Shown: in pieces, positions 54,801-64,000 of the stretch | How positions within the stretch are numbered: position 1 is the first letter of the stretch | How the letters are laid out: the number at the start of each line of letters is the position of its first letter | Assembly (NCBI GenBank): GCA_009760855.2 | Contig: WPIO01000269.1 | Coordinates: 72,501-136,500, forward strand | Reading direction: 5' to 3' | DNA: 64,000 bases | Source: Cristatella mucedo | Lineage: Eukaryota; Bryozoa; Phylactolaemata; Cristatellidae | Notes under the pieces: model-generated | Databases searched by the model: none | What the model saw: the letters and a program-made list of their open reading frames with translations, nothing else | Told to the model about the DNA's origin: nothing | Translations under genes and position numbers: made by a program

Positions 54801-57800
54801 TGTGGCCGCTCCACCCGAGACAGAGCCGATGGCTGTGGCCGCTCCACCCGAGACAGAGCCGATGGCTGTGGGCTGTGGACAGAGCCGATGCTGGCAGCCA
54901 CCCGAGACAGAGCCGATGGCTGTGGCAGCTCCACCCGAGACAGAGCCGATGGCTGTGGCAGCTCCACCCGAGACAGAGCCGATGGCTGTGGCAGCTCCAC
55001 CCGAGACAGAGCCGATGGCTGTGGCAGCTCCACCCGAGACAGAGCCGATGGCTGTGGCAGCTCCACCCGAGACAGAGCCGATGGCTGCCGCCGCTCAACA
55101 TGAGAAAGTGCTGGTGAGTGATCAAGCTCAGCTCTAGCAATCCCTGAAGATGGTTCCTGCTCAGAGCGAGCAAGTAGTGGTGACTGCTCCGGCTTGGTTC
55201 CGGCTAGGGTTGGTGATTTCTCCTGATCAGCTCGAGCGAGCACCGATAAGTCATGTTGCTTATTCCTGTGGATTTTTGCTGACTGTGGCTGCATTCCATC
55301 ATCAGCTTTCATCGACTTATCTCGCTCTTTCTGGTCCATTTCAATCTGAGACATCAGTTCAGGCCCAGTGAGCGACTGCTCTAGCTCAGCTCGGGAAAGC
55401 AACAACGACTGCTCCAGCTCGGCTCCTGCAAGATGTGACGGCATCTTCTCCTCACCTCCAGCAGATGCACACAAAGGTTTCTCAGCTCCAATAAACACCT
55501 TCGACAGCTCTTGCTCCGGTACATCAAGCGCCGATAAGTCCAGTTGCTTATCCTTGTCAATTGGCACCGACTGGTCGAGCATTTGATAATTGATCTCGAC
55601 CGACTGTTTCAGCTCAGGCTCGTTAATTTCCACTCGCGACGCCTGCTCAGGCCTTTCGAGCATAGTTGAAATCCTATGGTTGGGCCCAGTAGGTATGTCC
55701 GCCTGCTGCTGCACAGTTCCTACGAACATAGTTGACTGCTTGTGCTGAGCGTCTTTAACCTCCGACAACAGGCCCTGCTTAGCCTCGTCAGTTCCCAACA
55801 ACTGATTTGGCCAACACATGTCAAAACCAATCGGACTCTCCGGCTCATTTCCGAGAAACGCCAGAATATCCTGGACAGCTCCGCCTAGTATGTCTGACTG
55901 CTTTTGCTCCGGCCTGTTGACAGATGCCGACGAAAGTTCAATGTGATGCAAAGCTGTGGGCTGCGTTGCATCAGAGGGCTTTTCTTCTTCATAACTTCTG
56001 AGAGCCGGTATCGAAGAGGCAGGATCTTCATTTGTGTTTCTTCTTCGAGTGTCTATCTCGTTATTCATCTGGGTACAAAATGTATCCGTGATTTCAGGTG
56101 CTTGGAGGATGACGTTGACTCGCCTCGATGGTGTAGTTGCCGACTCCTCGAGCTCAGGTCTAGATGGCTCTGCCGACCGGCCCTGCACAGTCCCTTCGAT
56201 CATCACCGAAGGTTTGAGCTCACCCTCAATAACTGCCAAGGAAAGGTCGTGCTTATTAACGTCGATCTCAACTAACTGCTCTTGCTCACTCTCGTCGGCT
56301 TCGATTTTAGATTCTTGCTCAGACTCGGCAAGACCAATTACAATCCTCTGGTCAGCCTCGGGAAGCTGTTGAGGTTGCTGCTTCATAGTTGGAGTTAGTG
56401 CCAACGAGCGATCAACCTCAGCTCCAGTAATCGCAGAAAATAGGTCCTGCTCAGCGCCAGAAAGTCCTGGCGACTGCTCCGGCTCTTGTTCAGCAAGCGC
56501 CTGCAGCTGCTTCAGTGCAGCTGCAGCCAGAGCAGGAAGGTTTTCAAACTTAGCCCCAGCATGTATCGGAAAGTCTTCGTGCACATGTGTACAAAGCTTT
56601 AGCAATAGCTCCGGCTTAGGTCCAGCTGAAACTGAAGACTTATCAGGCTGAGCTCTACAAAGCTTCGCTGACTGCTCCACAGCACTCCCTAGGTCCGCCG
56701 ATAAATCATGCTCAGGCCCAGACGACTGCTCCATCTCAGCTTCTGGATGCCCAGACGACTGCTCTAGGAGTGCTCGAGCAAGCGCTAATGATTGCTCGAG
56801 CAGAGCTCGAGCGAGCGCCGTCGACTGTTCTAGTAGAGCTCGAGCAATCACCGACGAATGCTCCAGTAGAGCTTCAGCAATCGCTGACGAACGCTCCAGC
56901 TGGGAAGAAGCCTGTGCTGACGACTGAAAAAGCTCAGCTCGGTTGAGCTGCGAATGCTGCGAAAGCTCAGCTCCGGCTAACGATGACGACTGATCCACCA
57001 CATGCACCGATAAGTACTCTTTATCAGTAACAATTGGCATAAATTGGTGTTGTCTAGCCTCATTGATCTCCAAACACGGCTCTGACTCAGCCTCATCGGT
57101 ATGCTTGTGTGACGCCTGATTATCCCAGCCGATGGCCGTTGCAATATTCAAGTCGGCCCCAGCAGGTTCATGAGACAGCTGCTGCGAACCGTCAAGTGCC
57201 ATCAACTGTTTGTGGACAGCTGCTGACGGAATACACACATGATGTGAAGCTGCAGGCTGCAGTACCTCACATTGCTTTTCTTCTTCATAACTGCCGAGAG
57301 CCTGCATTGCAGATGCCTCACTTTGATCTGCTTCTCTTCTTCGATCATACATTTTCTTTACCATCTGGGCGAAAAAAGCATCGGTAATGCCAGCTGCTCG
57401 GAGAATGACATTGACTCGCCATGGTGGTGTAGATTCCGACTCCTCCGACTCAGCCTCAGCTGGCTCTGCTGACTGGTCCAGCAAAGTCCCTTCGGTTACA
57501 GTTAATGTTTCAAGCTTAACCCCGTTAATCGTTACTAACGGGTCTTGCTTGTCATTGTCGATCTCCCCATGCTCTTTCTCAGTGCCGGCAACTTGCATTT
57601 CCCGTTCAGGTTCCTTGAAACCAATCGACATCATCAGGTCAGCTTTAGCAAGTGCCTGATGTTGCTGCTGCAGAGCTCGAGCAAGTTCTGACGAGCCTTC
57701 AAGGTCAGCTCCTGGATGCTCTGGATATATCTCGAGCTCATCTCCGGCCAGCGATGAATAATTGTCCGGCTGAGGTCTGGCAACCTTCTTTGACTGCTCC

Positions 57801-60800
57801 TCCCCAGCTGCACTCAGTTCTGCCGATAAATCATAACCAGTATCAAATAGCTCTGCCGATGACTCGTTTGCACCTCCAGGTAGTGGTGATGACTGCTCCG
57901 GCTTGTATTCATTACCGGCCGACGAGTGCTTGAGCTGAGTTCCTGGAAAATCCGACGACTGTTCTCGTTCTGCACTCGGAAAGATAGATGACAACTGCTC
58001 CTGCTCAGCTCCTGCTGGTAGGGACGATCGTATTTGTTCATCTCCGGTATGTCCCGACGATAGCTCCTGCTCACCGGATGCTAACGATGGAAATGGAGTC
58101 TGTGCATCTACAGCATGTCGCGGTAAGTACTCCGTGTCATAAGTATCTATCGGCACCAACTGTCGCTGTATTATCTCAGCGACCTCCACCGACTTCTTTA
58201 ACTCCTCCTCCTGGCTTTTCACAGGTGACGACTCATTAGGCCTACCAAGCAGCAACGAAATGTTGAGGTCGGCCCCAGCTAGTTCATCTGAAACCAGCTG
58301 CACACTTTCAGTAAGTGCCTTTAACTGTTTCTGCAGTATGTCATCGACATTGAACGACTGGTCTTGCTCAGCCTCGTCGATCTCCACCGACTGATCTTGA
58401 CCACTCTTATTACCATCCACCATCCTCTTACGGTCAGGTGCACTGGGCACCTTCAAAACTTCCTCAAGAGCTCCACTTACTGTAGCAGCCTGTCCCAGGT
58501 CAGACCTTTCGACAGCTGTGGACGGAATACACACATGATGTGACGCTGGAGGCTGCAGTACCTCACATTGCTTTTCTTCTTCATAGCTGCCGAGAGCCTG
58601 CATCGAAGATGCCTCACTTTGATCTGCTTTTCTTCTTCGATCGTACATCTCCTTAACCATCTGGGCGAAAAAAGCGTCGGTAATGCCAGCTGCTCGGAGA
58701 ATGACATTGACTCGCCATGGTGGTGTAGCTGCCGACTCCTCCAGCTCAGCCTCAGCTGACTCTGCCGACTGGTCTAGCACAGTCTCTTCGGTTACAATTG
58801 ATGTTTCAAGCTTAACCCAGTTAATTGTTACTAACGGGTCTTGCTTATCATTATCGATCTCCACGTGCTTCTTCTCAGTGCCGGCAACTTGCATTTCCCG
58901 TTCAGGTTCTCCGAAACCAATCGACATCTTTAGGTCGTCTTCAGCAAGTGCCTGACGTTGCTGCTGCAGAGGTCGAGCAAGTTCTGACGAGCCCTTAAGG
59001 TCAGCTCCTGTATGCTCTGGAAATAGCTCGAGCTCATCTCCGGCCAGCAATGAATAATTATCCAGCTGAGGTCTGGCAACCTTCTTTGACTGTTCCTCGC
59101 CAGCAGTATTCAGCTCTGCCGATAAATCATAACCACTTTCAACTAGCTCTGCCGATGACTCGTGTGCACCTGCAGGTAGTGGTGATGACTGCTTCGATCT
59201 AAATACATCAATGGCCGAGGCGTTCTCGACCTCAGCTCGTGGAGAATTCGACGACTGTTCTCGTTCTGCACTTTGAAAGAAAGGTGACGACTGGTCCAGC
59301 TCAGCTCCTGCTGGTAGGCATGATTTTTTTATTTCATCTCCGGTATGTCCCGACATATGCTCCCACTCAGTACTGGCAAACGATGGCAACTGATCCTGTG
59401 CAGCTCCAGCACGTCGCTGTAAGTACTCCGTGTCCTTAGCATCTATCGGCACAAACTGGTGCTGTATTATCTCAGCGACCTCCACCGACTGCTTTAATTC
59501 CTCCTTCTGGATTTTCACTGGTGACGACTCATTAGGCCTACCAAGCAGCAACGAAATGTTGAGGTCGGCCCCAGCTAGTTCATCTGAAACCAACTGCACG
59601 CTTTCAGTAAGTGCCTTTAACTGTTTCTGCAGTATGTCATCGACATTGAACGACTGGTCTTGCTCAGCCTCGTCGATCTCCACCGACTGTTCTTGACCAC
59701 TCTTGTTACCATCCACCACCCTCTTATGGTCAGGTGCACTGGGCACCTTCATTACTTCCTCAACAGCTCCACTTACTGTAGCAGCCTGTCCCAGGTCAGA
59801 CCTTTCAACAGCTGCGGACGGGATACACACATGATGTGAAGCTGCAGGCTGCAGTACCTCACATGGCTTTTCTTCTTTATAACTGCCGAAAGCGTTCATT
59901 GTAGATGCCTCACTTTGATCTGCTTTTCTTTTTCGATCGTACATCTGCTCCACCATCTGGGCAAAAAAAGCGTCGGTAATGCCAGCTGCTCGGAGAATGA
60001 CATTAACTCGCCATGATGGTGTAGCTGACAACTCCTCCAGCTCAGCCTCAGCTGACTCTGCCGACTGGTCTAGCACAGTCCCTTCGGTTACAATTGATGT
60101 TTCAAGCTTAACCCCGTTAATTATTACTAACGGGTCTTGCTTATCATTGTCGATCTCCACGTGCTTCTTCTCAGTGCCGGCAACTTGCATTTCCCGTTCA
60201 GGTTCCTTGAAACCAATCGACATCATCAGGTCATCTTTAGCAAGTGCCTGATGTTGCTGCTGCAGAGCTCGAGCTATTTCTGACGAGCCCTCGATGTCAG
60301 CTCCTGTATGCTCTGGAAATAGCTCGAGCTCATCTCCGGCCAGCGATGAATAATTGTCCGGCTGAGGTCTGGCAACCTTTTTTGAATGTTCCTCCCCAGC
60401 AGCATTCAGCTCTGCCGATAATTCATAACCACTTTCAACTAGCTCTGCCGATGACTCGTGTGCACCTGCAGGTAGTGGTGATGACTGCTTCGACCTTAAT
60501 ACAGCAATGGCCGAGGCGTTCTCGACCTCAGCTCGTGGAGAATTCGACGACTGTTCTCGTTCTGCACTTTGAAAGAAAGATAACGAATGGTCCAGCTCAG
60601 CTCCTGCTGGTAGGCATGATTGTTTTTGTTCATGTTCGGTATATCCCGACATATTCTCCCACTCAGTACTGGCAAACGATGGCAACTGATCCTGTGCAGC
60701 TCCAGCACGTCGCGGTAAGTACTCCGTGTCATTAGCATCTATCGGCACCAACTGGCGCTGTATTATCCCAGCGACCTCCACCGACTGCTTTAACTCCTCC

Positions 60801-63800
60801 TCCTGGATTTTCACTGGTGACGACTCATTAGGCCTACCAAGCAGCAACGAAATGTTGAGGTCGGCCCCAGCTAGTTCATCCGAAACCGGCTGCACACTTT
60901 CAGTAAGTGCCTTTAACTGTTTCTGCAGTATGTCATCGACATTACACGACTGGTCTTGCTCAGCCTCGTCGATCTCCACCGACTGTTCTTGACCACTCTT
61001 GTTACCATCCACAACCCTCTTACGGTCAGTTGCACTGGGCACCTTCAAAACTTCCTCAAGAGCTCCACTTACTGTAGCAGCCTGTCCCAGGTCAGACCTT
61101 TCGACAGCTGTGGACGGAATACACACATGATGTGACGCTGGAGGCTGCAGTACCTCACATTGCTTTTCTTCTTCATAACTGCCGAGAGCCTGCATCGAAG
61201 ATGCCTCACTTTGATCTGCTTTTCTTCTTCGATCGTACGCTTTCTTTACCATCTGGGCAAAAAAAGCATCGGTAATGCCAGCTGCTCGGAGAATGACATT
61301 GACTCGCCATGGTGGTGTAGTTGCCGACTCCTCCGGCTCAGCCTCAGCTGGCTCTGCCGACTGGTCTAACACAGTCCCTTCGGTTACAATTGATGTTTCA
61401 AGCTTAACCCCGTTAATTGTTACTAAAGGGTCTTGCTTATCATTGTCGATCTCCACATGCTCCTTCTCAGTGCCGGCAACTTGCATTACCCGTTCAGGTT
61501 CTCCGAAACCAATCGACGTCTTCAGGTCATTTTCAGCAAGTTCCTGATGTTGCTGCTGCAGAGCTCGAGCAATTTCCGACGAGCCCTCAAGGTCAGCTCC
61601 AGTAAGCTCTGGAAATAGCTCGAGCTCATCTCCGGCCAGCGATGAATAATTGTCCGGCTGAGGTCTGGCAACCTTCTTTGACTGCTCCTCCCCATCTGCA
61701 ATCAGCACTGCCGATAAATCATTCCCAGTTTGAAATAGCTCTGCCGATGACTCGTGTGCACCACCAGGTAGTGGTGATGACTGCCCCGGCTGAAATATAT
61801 AACTAGGCGACGAGTTCTTGAGCTGAGTTCCTGGAAAATCCAACGACTGTTCTCGTTCTGCACTCGGAAAGATAGATGGCAACTGCTCCTGCTCAGTTCC
61901 TGCTGGTAGGGACGATCGTATTTGTTCATCTCCGGTATGTCCCGACGATAGCTCCTGCTCACCGCATGCTAACGATGGCAATGAAGTCCGTGCTGCTCCA
62001 GCACGTGGCGTTAAATATTCCTTTTTGTTAATATCTATCAGCACCAACTGTTTCTGTATAGCCTCAGCTACGTCCACCGACTGCATTGACTCTTCCTCTT
62101 GACTTGTCACTGGTGACACCTGATCAGGCCAGCCGAGCACCATCGAAACGTTAAGGTCAACACCAGAAAGTTCATCCGAAACCAGCTGCACGCTATCAGT
62201 AAGTGCTTTTAACTGGTTGCGCAGAATATTATCGACATCTGATGACCGGTCTTTCTCAGCGTCGTTGTTCTCCACCAACTGATCTTGACCACTTTTGTTC
62301 CCATCCACCAGCCTCTTATGGTCAGGTGCACTGCACACCATCAAAATTTCCTCAACAGCTCCACCTACTGTAGCAGCCTGTCCCTGCTCTGACTTGTCGA
62401 CAGCTGCTGACGGAATTTCAACGTCATGTAAAGCTGCATGCCGTCGTATCTGACATTGCATTTCTTCTTCGTTACTGCCTAGGGCATGAGTTTCAGAGGC
62501 CTCACTTTGATCTGCTTCTCTTCTTCGAGCATACATGTCGTCGAACTTCTGGGCAGAAAAAGCATCGGTAATGCCAGCTGCTCGGACATTAACTCGCCAA
62601 GGTGGTTTGGTTGCCGACTCCTCTGGCTTAGCTCCAGCTGGCACTGCCGACTGATCGTGCCCAGTCCCTTCGATCAACACCGACGTTTCAAGCATACCCT
62701 CGTTAACTGCCTCCGACGGGTCTTGCATGTCACTGTAGATCTCCGCTAGCTGCTCTTGCTCGCCTACAATGCTGCTTGATAGATTGGCGATGGTATCTGC
62801 GATGACATGCAGGTTGGCCGGTGAGTGCACTGAGTCTGGGGCACCTAAGTTGTTATGATCACCTGCATTGGGGAGGCTTACTTCTGACAACTCTTGTGTT
62901 TTGGCATCATCATCCGACATCTCAGTGGAAGTGAAGTCATCGATGCTCTCTGTGTTTTCCGGGTACTCCCACGACAGCATCGTCGGGTAGTAACCGAAGC
63001 CAAAATCTGAAAGTCTGGTCTTGGGAGACCATGCATCCAACTGGTGCCTCGGCTGTACTACTGCTGCTTGTGCTTCAACAGAGACTGAGGATGACTGCTG
63101 GCAAGTTGTGGCAAGTGGTGATGCCACTATCAATGGTCGAGCTGACGTTGCTAGATCAGTAAGAACTGAGATGCTCTGAGGCATTTTGTTCCCATGGCTT
63201 GGTAGCAGTGATGAAACGTCACCTTCTGCACCAACCACCGCCAATCCAGTCAGATGTGGGGTTCCAGGAGCCTTTAGCTGTGGCAATTGAAGTGCTGCTG
63301 TTTCGTGGCTGGTTATTAAATTTGCCAAAGCTTCTGCTGCCACTGTTGGAGAAGCCTGCTTAAGCGAAGCTGTCGTTTCCGTAATTATAAGAAGTCTTTG
63401 TGGAGCTGCCTCATCATGGCTGGCTGTAGTAGGTTGCAGACAGTCGACTACAGCAGTCGTTGCTGAAGGCTCAGAAAGAGCAGGCTTTACTCTGGGCCTG
63501 AGCGGTGGTGTGCTTGGTGCAACATTACTGTGGTTGGTGGTAGAAGGCTGCAAGTAGTCAGGTGCAGCAATCACTACTGAAGTCTCAGAGAGAGCATGCT
63601 TCGTTCGTATCCGGGGTGGTGGTGGGCATGGAACCATCTTTTCGTGACTTGTGGTAACGGGCCGCATGGTGTTAGCTTCAGCAGTAATTGCTGAAGACTC
63701 CGACAGGGCCGGCTTCACTCGAGGCCTTGGTATCGGTATGCTTTGTGCACACTCTTGGTGTCTGATCATAGAAGGTTGCATGCTGTTATCTGCAGCCGCA

Positions 63801-64000
63801 ATTGCTGAAGACTCAGTCGGAGCAGGCTTTGTTCGCATCCTGGTTGGTGGTGGGCATGGAACCATCTTGTCGTGGCTTGTGATAGCAGGCTGCAAGGTGT
63901 TAGGTGCAACAGTCATTGCTGAAAGCTCAGACAGAACAGGCTTCACTCGAGGCCTTGGTATCGGTTTGCTTGGAGCCACCTCCTGGTGTCTGATCGTAGG
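51436..64000 (-). CDS. Giant tandem-repeat protein gene, open at the window edge
   Basis: On the - strand the frame is open from the window edge to 53831. The first ATG seen is 63979 (3382 codons), but the frame is open through the edge and the repeat pattern continues, so the true start is outside. Order: 76-residue N-terminal repeats (RPRVKPxLSE), a unique acidic segment (DFGFGYYPTMLSWEYPEN), a 432-residue repeat array (WRVNVILRAAGITDAFFAQM), then 11-residue arrays. The frame is lost in the arrays near 54180-54375 and near 52000. ORFs 54167-51888 and 51987-51436 continue the protein in other phases, ending with a helical C-terminus (DLAETFLCAVETKFLTSASH). Without the breaks it would exceed 4,150 residues. 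It is Glu/Ser/Ala-rich and hydrophilic, with no signal peptide or membrane segment seen. Function unknown; a structural or stress-type repeat protein is possible. Confidence 0.6.
51845..52412 (-). repeat. 33-bp array, VQEEADSARIL (about 17 copies)
   Basis: The + strand unit is CACCAATATCCGGGCAGAGT followed by CGGCCTCCTCCTG, 33 bp. Variation is mainly ATA/ACC (Ile/Val). One unit near 52005 lacks a base (GCCTCTCCTG) and shifts the frame. The pattern of Glu/Ala/Arg with hydrophobic I/L every 11 residues suits an amphipathic helix. Confidence 0.9.
53547..53877 (-). repeat. 33-bp array, SGADRKPASAR (about 10 copies)
   Basis: Ten units of GACGCCGGCTTTCGATCAGC-type sequence, 33 bp each, encode 11 residues per unit (ADRKPASARSG). 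The last units vary (EDREPASARSV). They lie in frame with the non-repetitive part of ORF 54167-51888. Confidence 0.9.
53878..55112 (-). repeat. 33-bp array, SALSRVERPQP (about 37 copies)
   Basis: The unit is CGAGACAGAGCCGACGGCTG followed by TGGCCGCTCCACC, 33 bp, encoding 11 residues on the - strand. Irregular units lie at about 54120 (a 6-bp insertion), 54182 (2 bp lost), 54343-54375 and 54870-54900. The irregularities near 54182 and 54343-54375 disrupt the frame. Subgroups (GACGGC, GATGGC, CCACGGC with CAACTCGAG) run in blocks, suggesting local amplification. Confidence 0.9.
56082..62562 (-). repeat. Higher-order repeat, period exactly 1,296 bp (six anchors)
   Basis: The anchor GCATCGGTAATGCCAGCTGC (- strand AAGITDAF) lies at 62562, 61266, 59970, 58674, 57378 and, diverged, 56082. 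Every spacing is 1,296 bp (432 codons). Units 2-4 are very similar; the first, fifth and sixth are more diverged. Each unit contains ASHHVCIPS, GNKSGQ, LKALTESVQLVSDELAGADL, ARPQPDNYSSLAGDELEL and EIDNDKQDPLV. Confidence 0.95.
56720..56935 (-). repeat. 33-bp array, ARALLEQSSVI (five to six copies)
   Basis: 11-residue units such as SSVIARALLEQ, STALARALLEQ, SLALARALLEQ and SSAIAEALLEH, within the fifth 432-residue unit. More diverged than the C-terminal arrays. Confidence 0.85.
63484..64000 (-). repeat. 228-bp N-terminal repeat
   Basis: The words for RPRVKP recur at about 63484, 63712 and 63940, 228 bp (76 codons) apart. A related half-unit (PPPxRxRTKxA) lies between each pair. The pattern runs to the window edge. 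Confidence 0.8.

Noticed and set aside
51845-55112. Regular short repeats resembling a CRISPR array
   Set aside because: The repeats are contiguous without unique spacers, the DNA is eukaryotic, and the repeats are in a coding frame.
51674-55137. Long + strand Pro/Ala/Arg-rich open frames across the 33-bp arrays
   Set aside because: A 33-bp period keeps all frames open if a unit has no stop. The non-repetitive open parts on either side are on the - strand, so these are shadows.

Overview
The window looks like animal (metazoan) genomic DNA, most likely from an aquatic invertebrate. It has short GT-AG introns, CR1/L2-type LINEs, Ty3/Gypsy elements, tRNA-like repeats, microsatellites and a Polinton/Maverick-type DNA virus-like element. 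A sponge or similar early-branching animal fits, but the sequence alone does not prove it. Nearly all protein-coding traces are mobile-element remnants with stops and frameshifts. The exceptions are two candidate host-gene fragments and one giant open repeat gene at the right edge.

Layout: 1-8475 is a decayed Ty3/Gypsy element on the + strand. A gag-only LTR element with 258-bp LTRs (2018-6017) splits its reverse transcriptase, and a reversed CR1-type LINE sits inside that element, giving three levels of nesting. 8476-11600 is simple repeats and unassigned DNA. 11603-14881 (- strand) holds exon-like segments of an unidentified host gene. 15720-16345 is a LINE 3' fragment, and 16681-16792 is a possible last exon of another host gene. 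About 17834-21240 is a head-to-tail array of roughly 1.15-kb units. Full units carry four tRNA-like modules and end in a tail shared with a LINE 3' end. 21965-25797 contains LINE fragments.

25798-42740 is an AT-rich Polinton/Maverick-like block. It carries integrase, packaging ATPase, adenovirus-type cysteine protease, probable major and minor capsid proteins, a phospholipase A2-like protein, a YqaJ-type nuclease, an HNH-AP2 endonuclease remnant and several phage tail-fibre-like genes. I found no protein-primed DNA polymerase B. Part of the block occurs twice in direct orientation, about 7.95 kb apart, and most genes are broken. At its edges it abuts a truncated LINE on the left and a truncated second Ty3/Gypsy element (42740-45961, - strand) on the right.

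46237-51430 is LINE fragments plus unassigned DNA. 51436-64000 (- strand, open at the window edge) is a giant repeat-protein gene of about 4,190 codons. It contains units of exactly 1,296 bp (432 codons), a 228-bp N-terminal repeat and several arrays that all share a 33-bp (11-residue) period. It is one uninterrupted frame for about 3,380 codons and then shows frame breaks only inside the short-repeat arrays.

The Polinton genes would act together in virion building (capsids, ATPase, protease), entry (fibres, phospholipase-like protein) and chromosomal insertion (integrase). The present copy is clearly decayed.
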